This document shows positions 7,745 to 16,503 of a stretch of 31,815 nt of DNA, piece after piece. The DNA lies in assembly GCF_002479325.1 (NCBI RefSeq), contig NZ_DLMO01000075.1, forward strand, positions 14,584 to 46,398. Direction: 5' to 3'. The notes under the pieces were generated by a model. That model had not been told where the DNA came from, ran no database searches, and worked only from the letters and a program-made list of their open reading frames with translations. This DNA is from Brevundimonas sp. UBA7534. Its GTDB lineage: Bacteria > Pseudomonadota > Alphaproteobacteria > Caulobacterales > Caulobacteraceae. Made by a program: the position numbers and the translations under genes. Every line of letters starts with the position of its first letter. Positions within the stretch are counted from its first letter, which is position 1.

Positions 7745-10117
7745 TCAGCGGGCGTAGCGATCCTCGACCGGGGCGTAGCGATCCCAGACCTGGCCGTCGG
7801 CCAGGGACCGCAGCAGCTTCAGATACTCCGCGTGGGTCCAGGCTAGGGGCGTGGCCGAGTCGGTGTTCTGGCCCAGGGCGTAGTTCTTGGCGGTCGGGTC
7901 GCCGACGCCGTCCCACACCTGTTCGGCCAGCATCAGCCCGTCGTTGGCGAACCGCTCCATGCCCCGGACATAGGTCTGACGGATGGCGTCGATGTCGGCC
8001 GGCGACGGGGTTCCGTTCACGCTGGCGCGCGCCAGCTCATAGTGACCGCGCTCGCCGGTGAAGAAGGGCCAGACGCGGCCGCGCTGGCCGGGGCTCATCT
8101 CGCCGCCGACGCCGTAGTTGGCCCCGGTCCGCCAGTCCTCGCCGTAGCCGTCGACGCCGTAACGACGCCAGCCCGGCGTCTTGTCGTCTTCGGGACCGAA
8201 GTCGTAGCGGACGCGGTACAGGTCTTCGAGGCCCTGATCGTCATAGATGGGCAGGGTGGCGACGATGTGCGGATCGTCCGCCTTCCTGACGCCATAGCGG
8301 ACCAGTTCCAGGAAGCCGCCGTCGACCACGCGGTCCTCGGGCGGGGCGATCTGGCCATTGGCGGCGCCGATGGAGGCCTTGTCGTTCGGGTTCTCGTTCT
8401 GGGTGATGCGGATGAAGTAGCGTCCGTCGCCGAAGTCGCCGTTGGTGGTGAACATCCGCGCTTCGACCTTGCCGGCGTAGTCGTCGGCGGCGGCTTGGTA
8501 TCGGTTCGCGTCGGCGGCGTCGCCCGCGGCCCGCGCCATCTCGGCCGCGACCGTAAGACCCGCGACCACGGCGGCCGTGGTCGACGGGGAATAGCCCTGC
8601 TGCTCTTCCCAGCGTTCCTGCTGGGTGAAGGGCGGCGTGATCTCGGCGTCGTTCCACAGCAGACCGACCTTGCCGCCGTCGACCAGGAAGTCGGCCGCCG
8701 GCTTCAGCATCGTGTGGAAATGCTCGGCCATTTCGGCGTCGGACAGCCACCCCAGCTTCCACAGGCGATAACCCAGCATGATCGGCATGGCGGTCTGGTC
8801 CAGCTGAACCGCGACCCATTCGAGCTCGCCATCGACGTGGGTCTTCTGCAGGAACCAGCCGCCGACGCCGGTGTTGCCCGGCGTATTCGCACCGACCTGC
8901 ACCTGGGGCAGGTAGTTGAAGGCGGTCAGCGGCGTCTGCTTGTCGCCCAGCGCCGCCAGGGCCATCGCCACCTGGTAGAAGTCGCGCGGCCAGACGGCCT
9001 TGTAGCCGGTCGAGGACTTGGAGGCGTCGACCGTGTCGCCCCACGGGTTCGACAGGCTGGCGATCAGGGCGCCGGCGTGGGTGCGGTCTTCCTGCACCTT
9101 CAGCATCAGGGCCGAGGCGTAGGCCAGCTTGCCGCCGTCGGTCGCCTGCTCGGCGATGCGCGGCAGTTCGCTCAGCGACGCCATGTAGTCGCGCCAGCCC
9201 ACGCGGTCGCCCTCGCCGACGAAACGAGCCAGCACCTCGTCCAGCCCGGTCTGGAACGATCCGTCCGCCGCCGCCTGGGCGGCCTCGGCGGTGTCGCCGA
9301 AGCCGATGACGAAGTCGCGCGTCAGGCTCTGGCCCATGCGCAGGGTCGGCAGGGCGCCGGTCATCATCGTATTGCCGGCGGCGTCCCCGGTGGAGGCGTA
9401 GGTCCAGTCCAGCTTGCCGTCCTTCAGGTCGGTCAGGCCGTCGGACGCGCCGACGAAGCCGACGCTGGCCGCCTCGAAGGCGTCGGAGGGCTTCAGCACC
9501 AGATGGGTGTCGCCTTCCCAGGCGTGGAAGGCGTCGGTCGTCACCTGGCCGCGGTCGTCGACGCCGGTGTTGGCGATGTGCGGCTCCAGCAGCAGGTAGG
9601 GCGTGACCTCGCCGCTGAGCGCCTTGATCTCAACGCGCAGGACCAGGGCGTTGCGATCCGGGTCGCTGTAGATGCGCTTGACGATCTCGTAGCGGCCGGA
9701 CGTGTCTCGGGTGGTCACCTTGTAGGCCGGCGCCAGGGGGCGGCCCTGGTCGTCGGTGTCGATGTATTCGGTGCGGGCGGTGGTGTCGTCGCCCTCCAGC
9801 GAAATGCCTTCCGGCGTGACCAGGGCGAAGCGCAGCGCCTTGATCTGGGCCTCGTGGATCAGGCCGTACATGGTCTCGGTCAGGATACCGTCGGCGATGG
9901 AATACCAGACCTTGGACACCGGGCCGGTCGGGCCGCCGTCGAGGTACTGGCCGTCGACGTAGGCTTCGTAGGACGAGCCGGCGCCGGTCTTGGCGGCGCT
10001 GGACCAGACGGGCGCATCGCCCGGCGCTCCGGGGGCGACGCCGCTTTGGGCGCTCGCGGCGGAGGCGAGGACGAGGCCGGCGGCGGTCGCCAGGCTCAGG
10101 GTCTTGAACTTACGCAT
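7745..10117 (-). CDS. Secreted glucoamylase (glycoside hydrolase family 15)
   Basis: Predicted exo-acting alpha-glucosidase that releases glucose from malto-oligosaccharides or dextrins. The 790-aa precursor has a Sec signal peptide (1-23, ASA|Q). A beta-rich bacterial-type N-terminal domain of the glucodextranase/glucoamylase kind (about 25-300) precedes an (alpha/alpha)6 barrel (about 320-775). Barrel motifs include YKAVWPRDFYQVAMAL (372-387), ERWEEQQGYSPST (501-513) with the likely general acid Glu504 or Glu505, and MLAEQVWD (729-736) with the likely base Glu732. It starts 9 nt after the MFS transporter gene and is the last gene of the GH97-MFS-GH15 operon. The ribosome-binding GAGG sits next to the preceding gene's stop. 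The exact linkage preference (maltodextrin or dextran) cannot be read from sequence. Confidence 0.9.
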   Translation of the reverse strand: MRKFKTLSLATAAGLVLASAASAQSGVAPGAPGDAPVWSSAAKTGAGSSYEAYVDGQYLDGGPTGPVSKVWYSIADGILTETMYGLIHEAQIKALRFALVTPEGISLEGDDTTARTEYIDTDDQGRPLAPAYKVTTRDTSGRYEIVKRIYSDPDRNALVLRVEIKALSGEVTPYLLLEPHIANTGVDDRGQVTTDAFHAWEGDTHLVLKPSDAFEAASVGFVGASDGLTDLKDGKLDWTYASTGDAAGNTMMTGALPTLRMGQSLTRDFVIGFGDTAEAAQAAADGSFQTGLDEVLARFVGEGDRVGWRDYMASLSELPRIAEQATDGGKLAYASALMLKVQEDRTHAGALIASLSNPWGDTVDASKSSTGYKAVWPRDFYQVAMALAALGDKQTPLTAFNYLPQVQVGANTPGNTGVGGWFLQKTHVDGELEWVAVQLDQTAMPIMLGYRLWKLGWLSDAEMAEHFHTMLKPAADFLVDGGKVGLLWNDAEITPPFTQQERWEEQQGYSPSTTAAVVAGLTVAAEMARAAGDAADANRYQAAADDYAGKVEARMFTTNGDFGDGRYFIRITQNENPNDKASIGAANGQIAPPEDRVVDGGFLELVRYGVRKADDPHIVATLPIYDDQGLEDLYRVRYDFGPEDDKTPGWRRYGVDGYGEDWRTGANYGVGGEMSPGQRGRVWPFFTGERGHYELARASVNGTPSPADIDAIRQTYVRGMERFANDGLMLAEQVWDGVGDPTAKNYALGQNTDSATPLAWTHAEYLKLLRSLADGQVWDRYAPVEDRYAR

Positions 10118-10126
10118 GGGGGAACC

Positions 10127-11677
10127 TCACGAGGTTTGCGTGGGGGAAGGGAAGTGTTCGCGCACGCGCAGCGCGCTGATCGCGGCGAGGACGAAAGAGG
10201 CGGCGCCCAGCACCAGGGCCCAGATCGCCTGGCCGTCGAACAGGCTTCTCAGGATCAGACCCAGCACGGTCGCGGCCAGCAGTTGGGGCACGACGATGAA
10301 GATGTTGAAGACGCCCATATAGACGCCCATCTTGCGGCCCGGCACCGCCGCCGACAGGATGGCGTACGGCATGGAGACGATCGAGGCCCAGGCGAACCCT
10401 ACGCCGATCATCGGCAACCACAGCAGGCCCGGATCGCGGATGGCGAAGACGCCGAACAGGCCGACGGCGCCCAGAAGCAGCATGACCGCGTGGGTCGCCT
10501 TGCGACCGATCCGCTTGGCCAGAACGGGCAGGGCGAAGGCGGCCAGGGCCGCGACGCCGTTGTAGACCCCCATCAGCACCCCGACCCAGTCGGCGCCTTG
10601 GGCATAGGCCGTGGAGGTCGTGTCCGTGGTTGCGTAATGGACGCTGGTGACGGCCGCGGTGGTGTAGATCCACATGGCGAACAGGGCGAACCAGCTGAAG
10701 AACTGGACGACCGCAAGGCCGCGCATCGTCTCGGGCATGCGGAATATGTCGTTGAGGATCTCGGTGGCGGCGTTGGTCATGCCGCGCCGCTGCATCATCC
10801 CGACCGCGATCATCAGCAAGCCGAAGCCGGCGATGAACCCCGCCAGGATAAGAAGCTCCTTCTCCAGGCCGAAGCCCGCGATCAGGACAAAGCCGAGCAG
10901 GCCGGCCACGGCGCAGCCCAGCCCCGCCCCCAGCCAGCCGCGCACCGACTTGGCGGGCGGTTCGGGGATGTCGTCCACGGCAGCGGCGGCGCCCAGGCGG
11001 GCGCGCTCGAAGGCGGCGATCTGTTCGGGGCTGTATTCGCGGGTGCTGAGCACCGTCCACAGGACCGCGCCGAACAGGCCCGCGGCGCCGACGTAGAAGG
11101 CGATCTTGACCGACAGAGGCACGACACCCGCCTCGGCGGTGGAGGCGACGTGGAAGACGTTGGAGAGCAGCCACGGCAGGACCGAGGCGAACACCGCCCC
11201 CGCGCCGATGAAGAAGCTCTGCATCGCATAGCCGGCGGTGCGCTGTTCCTCCGGCAGGTTGTCGCCGACGAAGGCGCGGAACGGCTCCATCGTGATGTTG
11301 ATCGAGGCGTCCATGATCCACAGCATGGCCGCGGCGAACCACAGGCTGGGGCTGTTCGGCATGGCGATCAGCGCCAGTGTGGTCAGGATCGCCCCGACCA
11401 GGAAATAGGGGCGGCGACGGCCGAACCGCGTCCAGGTGCGGTCGCTGAAATGGCCGATGATCGGCTGGACCAGCAGGCCCGTCAGCGGCGCGGCGATCCA
11501 CAGGATGGCCAAGGTGTCGACCTCGGCGCCCAGGGTCTGGAAGATGCGGCTGGTGTTGGCGTTCTGAAGGCCGAAGCCGATCTGGATGCCGAAGAAGCCG
11601 ACGCACATGTTCCAGATCGCCAGGCCGGACAGGCGCGGGCGGTGAGCGTGGATCAGTTCGGGCGTCGCGCTGCTCAT
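10127..11677 (-). CDS. MFS maltose/oligosaccharide transporter (MalY-like, GPH/SLC45 type)
   Basis: Inner-membrane sugar permease of 516 aa with about 12 hydrophobic spans. The loop after span 2 reads GHFSDRTWTRFGRRRPYF (about 75-92), the Asp-Arg / R-x-G-R-R-P signature of sucrose/maltose-type GPH and SLC45 transporters. A central cytoplasmic loop (about 210-245) is charged. It lies between GH97 and GH15 genes in one operon: its start overlaps the GH97 stop by 4 nt and its stop is 9 nt before the GH15 ATG. By analogy with the Caulobacter maltose locus (receptor MalA, permease MalY, regulator MalI) it probably imports maltose or short maltodextrins by cation symport. Substrate is inferred from context. 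Confidence 0.85.
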   Translation of the reverse strand: MSSATPELIHAHRPRLSGLAIWNMCVGFFGIQIGFGLQNANTSRIFQTLGAEVDTLAILWIAAPLTGLLVQPIIGHFSDRTWTRFGRRRPYFLVGAILTTLALIAMPNSPSLWFAAAMLWIMDASINITMEPFRAFVGDNLPEEQRTAGYAMQSFFIGAGAVFASVLPWLLSNVFHVASTAEAGVVPLSVKIAFYVGAAGLFGAVLWTVLSTREYSPEQIAAFERARLGAAAAVDDIPEPPAKSVRGWLGAGLGCAVAGLLGFVLIAGFGLEKELLILAGFIAGFGLLMIAVGMMQRRGMTNAATEILNDIFRMPETMRGLAVVQFFSWFALFAMWIYTTAAVTSVHYATTDTTSTAYAQGADWVGVLMGVYNGVAALAAFALPVLAKRIGRKATHAVMLLLGAVGLFGVFAIRDPGLLWLPMIGVGFAWASIVSMPYAILSAAVPGRKMGVYMGVFNIFIVVPQLLAATVLGLILRSLFDGQAIWALVLGAASFVLAAISALRVREHFPSPTQTS

Positions 11678-13737
11678 CTGCGGGCGCGTCCGATCGGCAC
11701 GAAGCGGATCGCCTGACCGCCGCCGGGGGCAAGCGCCAGCGTCAGCACGTCGGCCGCGGTGACTTCGCGCTGTTCGATGACGATGTCCTCGCGCTTGCCC
11801 TTGTAGTCGGCGTCCGGGCCGTCACGATAGATTTCGGCGCGGTAGCGGCGCCCGGCGTCCAGGAAGTCCAGGTCAGCGGTCAGGACGCGCGGGTTCTCGT
11901 CGGTGATGGCGCCCAGGGCCCAGATGTCCGAGCCGCGTTCCTTGCGGGCGATCACGACATAGTCGCCCAGTTCGGCGGCCAGGGTGCGGCTCTCTTCCCA
12001 GTCGACCGGAACGTCCTTGATGAACTGGAACGGGCCGGGATTGGCCTCGTAGTTGACCAGAAGGTCGGCGGCCATCTGGATCGGCGAATAGATGACGACG
12101 TAATAGGCCAATTGCTTGGCCCAGGTCGTCTGCACGCCCTGCGGGCTGCGCGTCTCCATGCCGAAGATGCCCGGCGTATAGTCCATCGGCCCCGCCAGAA
12201 GTCGGGTGAAGACCAGGTTCGGCACGTGTTCGGGCGGGTTCGACGGATTGCCCCAGGCCGAATATTCCATGCCGCGCTGGCCTTCGCGGCTGATGATGTT
12301 CGGATAGGTCCGGCGCAGGCCCGTGTCCTTGAACGGCTCGTGGGCGTTGATCGCCACCTTGTGACGGGCGCCGGCCTCCACGACCTTCATGTGGTGCTGA
12401 GCCATCGCCTGGCTCTCGTGCCAGGCCATGACCATCTGGCCGTCCGGCCCTGCGACGCGGGCGCCTTGAGCGTCGGCGACATAGCCGGTCTTCACTGAAT
12501 GGACGCCGAGCCGCTCGTACAGCGCCATCGCGGGCTCCAACTGCTGCTCGTAGTGGAAGGCGTTGCCGCCGGTCTCGTGGTGGCCGATCAGCTGCACGCC
12601 CTTGGCGCGGGCGTGGGTGCAGACCGCCTCGATGTCGAAGTCGGGATAGGCTTCGGTGAAGCTGAAGTCAGAGCCGTTGGCGAACCACTGGCCGTCCCAG
12701 CCCTTGTTCCACCCCTCGACCAGCACGCCGCCGAAGCCGTGCTTGGCCGCGAAGTCGATGTGCTTGATGGCGTTCTCGGTTGTGGCGCCGTGCTTGGGGC
12801 CGGAGTTCCAGCTCTTCAGCTCCAGGTGCATTTCCCACCAGACGCCGACGTATTTCATCGGCCTGAACCAGCTGACGTCGCCCAGCTTGTTGGGCTCGTT
12901 CAGGTTCAGGATCAGGCTGGAATCGATCAGGCCCGCGCCCGTGTCGGCGATCTGCAGCGTGCGCCACGGCGTGTTGAACGGCGCCTGGCGGACCACGGCC
13001 GCGTTGGTCAGGCCGGGCGTCAGCTGGGCGCGGAAGCTGGTCCCCTCCGACCGGCGCAGGTTCATGCCGGCGTAGTCGATGCAGGCCGCCTCGTGGATCG
13101 AGACGTGAAGGCCGGACCGGCCCTTGACGGTCATCGGCGTCTGGGCGCTGCCGACCGCGTCGATCGGCGTGCGGTTGTAGAGGTATTCCTCGCGGTTCCA
13201 TTCCCAGGCCGGGCACCACAGGGCCTCGCCGTTTTCGGCCAGGTTGAACTCGGTGATCTCCGAGCCGATGCGAACGGTCTTCAGCGCCGGCTGGTCCGGG
13301 AATTCGTAGCGGAAACCCAAACCGTCGTCATAGAGGCGGAAGACCACGTCGACGCGGCGCTGCAGCCCGGCGGTCTCGGCGTAGGTCACGCGCCATTCGT
13401 TGTAATGATTGCGAATGACCCGGCGCTCGCCCCAGGGCTGCTCCCAGGTTTCGTCCACCGTCACCGGCTGGCCGGCGGTGATGGCCAGGCCGCGCTCGAT
13501 GGCCGGGGCGTCGGTCAGGAGGAAGCCCAGCTTGGACGGCGCGACGACCGGCCGGCCCTGGCGCAGCACCGAATACATCGGCCGGCCGTCGTTGTCGGTG
13601 AAGGCCTCGACCGTCAGCATCCCGCCGGGCGAGCTGGCGCGGGCGTGGGCCGGCGTGGTCTGGGCCCGGACGCCGGTCGCGCCGAAGGCCAGGATCGAGA
13701 CGCCGCCGAGGGCCAGGAAGGATCTGCGCTTCATCAT
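11674..13737 (-). CDS. Tat-exported alpha-glucosidase, glycoside hydrolase family 97
   Basis: SusB-like exo-alpha-glucosidase predicted to act in the periplasm. The 687-aa product starts at ATG 13737, preceded by GGAG, and begins MMKRRSFLALGG. The twin arginine plus SFL pattern and cleavage near VRA|Q26 indicate Tat export. The N-terminal beta-sandwich (about 35-290) contains WCPAWEWNREEYLYNRTP and FNTPWRTLQIAD. The TIM barrel (about 295-575) has GFGGVLVEGWNKGWDG, LIGHHETGG (383-391, Glu388) and NAHEPFKDTGLRRTYPN (464-480, Glu467 the likely general acid). A C-terminal beta domain ends the protein. Glu in HHET fits inverting, SusB-type members rather than the retaining alpha-galactosidase branch. 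A longer reading to 13950 would overlap the divergent regulator and the intergenic region and is rejected. First gene of the operon. Confidence 0.9.
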   Translation of the reverse strand: MMKRRSFLALGGVSILAFGATGVRAQTTPAHARASSPGGMLTVEAFTDNDGRPMYSVLRQGRPVVAPSKLGFLLTDAPAIERGLAITAGQPVTVDETWEQPWGERRVIRNHYNEWRVTYAETAGLQRRVDVVFRLYDDGLGFRYEFPDQPALKTVRIGSEITEFNLAENGEALWCPAWEWNREEYLYNRTPIDAVGSAQTPMTVKGRSGLHVSIHEAACIDYAGMNLRRSEGTSFRAQLTPGLTNAAVVRQAPFNTPWRTLQIADTGAGLIDSSLILNLNEPNKLGDVSWFRPMKYVGVWWEMHLELKSWNSGPKHGATTENAIKHIDFAAKHGFGGVLVEGWNKGWDGQWFANGSDFSFTEAYPDFDIEAVCTHARAKGVQLIGHHETGGNAFHYEQQLEPAMALYERLGVHSVKTGYVADAQGARVAGPDGQMVMAWHESQAMAQHHMKVVEAGARHKVAINAHEPFKDTGLRRTYPNIISREGQRGMEYSAWGNPSNPPEHVPNLVFTRLLAGPMDYTPGIFGMETRSPQGVQTTWAKQLAYYVVIYSPIQMAADLLVNYEANPGPFQFIKDVPVDWEESRTLAAELGDYVVIARKERGSDIWALGAITDENPRVLTADLDFLDAGRRYRAEIYRDGPDADYKGKREDIVIEQREVTAADVLTLALAPGGGQAIRFVPIGRARR

Positions 13738-13782
13738 GGAATCTCCGTTACGCCGCCTCTTGCCAACCGATGCGAACGGTGG

Positions 13783-13809
13783 CTGAAATATTTGCAGAAA
13801 AATTTGCAG
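13783..13809. promoter_or_regulatory. Candidate LacI-family operator between GH97 and the LacI gene
   Basis: CTGAAATATTTGCAG followed by AAAAATTTGCAG gives two TTTGCAG units 12 bp apart in the 103-bp divergent region. The first part is one base short of the 16-bp palindrome CTGCAAATATTTGCAG. Similar TTTGCA pairs occur upstream of the GH13 amylase and of the TonB receptor. Binding here would control both the GH97 operon and the regulator itself. Confidence 0.5.
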
Positions 13810-13840
13810 CGCCGAAACGCTGTGACGAGGACCCGCGACC

Positions 13841-14854
13841 TTGAGCCGCAAGACCACCCGACTGGAAGACATCGCCCGGCTGGCCGGCGTGTCCATCGCT
13901 ACAGCCTCGCGCGCGCTGAACGACAGCCCCGCCGTCAACGACCGCACCAAGCAGACGATCTGGAAGCTGGCGAAGGAGCACGACTACCCCTTCCGCCGCC
14001 ATATGCCCGCCGGACCGATCGGCGCGCAGGGCACGATCGCCCTGGTCACGCCGCGACCCCAGGGGCGGGAGGGGCGCATCTCCGACCCCTTCTTCCTGGA
14101 GCTTCTGGCCGGGGTGGGCGAGGCGGCGCGCGAACGCGGCTGCGACCTGCTGATGAGCCACATCTCGCCCGCCAACTATGACGAGCTGTCCGCCGCGCTG
14201 AACACCAGCCGGGCGGACGGGGTGATCTTCCTGGGCCAGTCCAGCCTGCATTCGGCCTTCAACCGGCTGGTGGACGCCGACCATCGCTTCGTCGTCTGGG
14301 GCGCCGAACTGCCGGAACAGGACTACTGCTCCATCGGCTCGGACAACATCTCGGGCGGCCGACGCGCGACGCTGCATCTGGCGCGACTGGGGCGAAAGCG
14401 CATCCTCTTCCTGGGCGACCTCGACCCGCCGGAGGCCATGCAGCGGCATCGCGGCTATCTGGACGCCCTGGGCCAGGCGGGCGTGGAGATCGACGCCGAC
14501 CTGATCGCGCCCGCCCACTTCGAGGTCGAATCGGCCGAGGCGGCCGTGGACGCCTTGATCCGGCGCGGGCTGGACTTCGACGGCGTGGTCGCCGCCTCCG
14601 ACCAGATCGCGCTGGGCGCCGTGCGCGCCCTGTTGCACGCGGGCGTCGACGTGCCCGGACAGGTGTCGGTCATCGGCTTCGACAACGTGCCGTTCAGCCG
14701 CTACTCGCGTCCGGCCCTGTCGACCATCGCCCAAGACACGATGAAGGCCGGCCGCCTGATGGTCTCCAAGCTGCTGGATCACGGGGGCGCCACCGCCGGC
14801 CGGTCCGAGCGCGTTCCGACCGAACTGATCGTGCGCGAAACCTGCGGCGGCTGA
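13841..14854 (+). CDS. LacI-family transcriptional regulator of the maltose/starch locus (MalI-like)
   Basis: DNA-binding repressor of 337 aa. The N-terminal helix-turn-helix reads TRLEDIARLAGVSIATASRALN (6-27), with a hinge-helix region near residues 48-60. A periplasmic-binding-like sugar-sensing domain follows (GTIALVTPRP from about 64; DGVIFLGQ; SVIGFDNVPFSRYSRPALSTI). The start is TTG at 13841 with GAGG 10 nt upstream; no in-frame ATG fits the family N-terminus. It is divergent from the GH97 operon and convergent with the GH13 operon, whose stop is only 5 bp away. It is the only LacI-type regulator here, so it is the probable repressor of the sugar genes; the inducer is unknown (maltose or a derivative is plausible). 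Confidence 0.9.
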   Translation: MSRKTTRLEDIARLAGVSIATASRALNDSPAVNDRTKQTIWKLAKEHDYPFRRHMPAGPIGAQGTIALVTPRPQGREGRISDPFFLELLAGVGEAARERGCDLLMSHISPANYDELSAALNTSRADGVIFLGQSSLHSAFNRLVDADHRFVVWGAELPEQDYCSIGSDNISGGRRATLHLARLGRKRILFLGDLDPPEAMQRHRGYLDALGQAGVEIDADLIAPAHFEVESAEAAVDALIRRGLDFDGVVAASDQIALGAVRALLHAGVDVPGQVSVIGFDNVPFSRYSRPALSTIAQDTMKAGRLMVSKLLDHGGATAGRSERVPTELIVRETCGG

Positions 14855-14859
14855 GACCC

Positions 14860-16503
14860 TCATCCAGCGACCAAGAAGAGCAGGCCGGCCAGAGGCGGCA
14901 GCCTTGACCCCTCGGCCTCGGACCAGTTGACCGCCTCGATCCGGCGCGCGCCGGCGGGCGGGGTCCAGTCGATGGCGTCATGGCCCAGGTTGAAGACGCA
15001 CAGCAGCCGCTCGCCCCCGTCCGCCCGCTCGAACCGTTCGAACACCAGCAGGTCGGTCGCCTGGACCCGTTCCAGACCGCCATAGCGGAGGGCCGGATGG
15101 GCGTGGCGCAGGGCGATCAGGCGGCGCGCCACGTGCAGGGTCGCCTTTGGATCGGCCTCCTGAGCGTCCACCGCCAGAGCAAGGTGGCGGGGATCGACCG
15201 GCAGCCAGGGCTCGACGGCGGAGAAGCCGGCGTGGGGCGCGGACGCTGTCCACGGGATCGGCGTGCGGGCGCCGTCGCGGCCCAGGGTCTGGGGCCAGTT
15301 GGCGATGGCCTCGGGATCGACCAGTCGGTCGAACGGCACCTCGGCCTGGGGCAGGCCCAACTCCTCGCCCTGATAGACGAAGACGTTGCCGCGCAGGCAC
15401 ATCAGCAGCAGCAGGGCCATCTCGGCGAAGGCCTTTTCGTCGCGCCCTTGCGCCCAACGTGACACCGCGCGCGGCGCGTCGTGGTTCGAGAAGGTCCAGG
15501 ACGGCCAGCCCTCGCCCTGCCTGTCGGGCCACATGGCGTCGCCCACGCCGATCAGTTCGCTGCGCAGCGAGTCGGCGTAGAGGTAGAGGAAGCCGTAGGC
15601 GGAATGCAGCCGGTCGGACCCGGCGGTGTATTCCTTCATCTCGCGGTCGGCGTGATCGCCGCCGACCTCCGCCACGGTGAAGCGGGCGTCGTAGCTGTCG
15701 GTCAGACCCCGGATACGGTTCAGGAAGCCGATGATCTCGGGCTGGCTCTGGTTGTGGATCTTGTCCTGGAAGTCGAAGGGGCGGGTGCGCTTCTTGCCGT
15801 CGTTGATCGGCGGGTTGTCGGTCAGCTTCGGGTCGTGGATGGCGAAGTTGATGGCGTCCAGGCGGAAGCCGTCCACGCCGCGATCCAGCCAGAAACGGGC
15901 GGCGGCGATCAGGGCGTCCTGAACCTCGGGATTACGCACGTTCAGCTGCGGCTGCGAGGCCAGGAAGTTGTGCATGTAGTACTGGCCGCGCCGCGCATCC
16001 CACGTCCAGGCCGGGCCGCCAAACACGGACTGCCAGTTCGACGGCGGCGAGCCGTCCGGCTTGGCGTCGGCCCAGACATACCAGTCGGCGTGCGGGCCGC
16101 TGCGACCCGCGCGGCTGTCGACGAACCACGGATGTTCGTCCGAGGTGTGGGAGAAGACCTGGTCGATGACGACCTTCAGGCCCAGCGCATGGGCCCGGGC
16201 GACCAGGGCGTCGAAGTCGGCCAGCGTCCCGAAGATCGGATCGACGTCGCAATAGTCCGAGACGTCGTAGCCGAAGTCCTTCATCGGCGACCTGAAGAAG
16301 GGAGACAGCCAGACGCCGTCCACGCCCAAGGACGCGACGTGATCCAGGTGTTGGGTGATGCCCCTAAGGTCGCCGACGCCGTCGTCGTTCGAGTCGGCGA
16401 AGCTGCGCGGATAGATCTGATACAGGACCGCGCCGCGCCACCACTCGCGATGGGGCGCCGGCGATGCGTCGGCCGAGGAAAGGTCGAGAGGTTGGGCGGT
16501 CAC
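14860..16503 (-). CDS. Cytoplasmic alpha-glucosidase, GH13 (subfamily 23-like)
   Basis: Predicted to hydrolyse maltose and short alpha-glucosides in the cytoplasm. It has 547 aa and no signal peptide. GH13 barrel motifs: WWRGAVLYQIYPRSFADSN (21-39), DQVFSHTSDEHPWF (114-127), GFRLDAINF (212-220, nucleophile Asp216), FTVAEVGGD (275-283, acid/base Glu279) and FSNHDAPR (338-345, Asp342). The Asp/Glu spacing and length match Halomonas-type alpha-glucosidases. Its GTG start at 16503 overlaps the stop of the upstream amylase by 4 nt (GTGA), so the two are translationally coupled. The longer open frame upstream lies inside the amylase gene. Oligo-1,6-glucosidase is a related possibility. Confidence 0.9.
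   Translation of the reverse strand: MTAQPLDLSSADASPAPHREWWRGAVLYQIYPRSFADSNDDGVGDLRGITQHLDHVASLGVDGVWLSPFFRSPMKDFGYDVSDYCDVDPIFGTLADFDALVARAHALGLKVVIDQVFSHTSDEHPWFVDSRAGRSGPHADWYVWADAKPDGSPPSNWQSVFGGPAWTWDARRGQYYMHNFLASQPQLNVRNPEVQDALIAAARFWLDRGVDGFRLDAINFAIHDPKLTDNPPINDGKKRTRPFDFQDKIHNQSQPEIIGFLNRIRGLTDSYDARFTVAEVGGDHADREMKEYTAGSDRLHSAYGFLYLYADSLRSELIGVGDAMWPDRQGEGWPSWTFSNHDAPRAVSRWAQGRDEKAFAEMALLLLMCLRGNVFVYQGEELGLPQAEVPFDRLVDPEAIANWPQTLGRDGARTPIPWTASAPHAGFSAVEPWLPVDPRHLALAVDAQEADPKATLHVARRLIALRHAHPALRYGGLERVQATDLLVFERFERADGGERLLCVFNLGHDAIDWTPPAGARRIEAVNWSEAEGSRLPPLAGLLFLVAG

Noticed and set aside
8042..11716. Long + strand open frame opposite the glucoamylase and MFS genes
   Set aside because: Low-complexity Arg/Gly/Val/Asp composition with no domain; it is the antisense shadow of two well-supported genes.
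13738..13950. N-terminal extension of the GH97 enzyme by 71 residues
   Set aside because: It would cross the divergent regulatory region and enter the LacI gene. ATG 13737 has a good ribosome-binding site and gives a textbook Tat signal.
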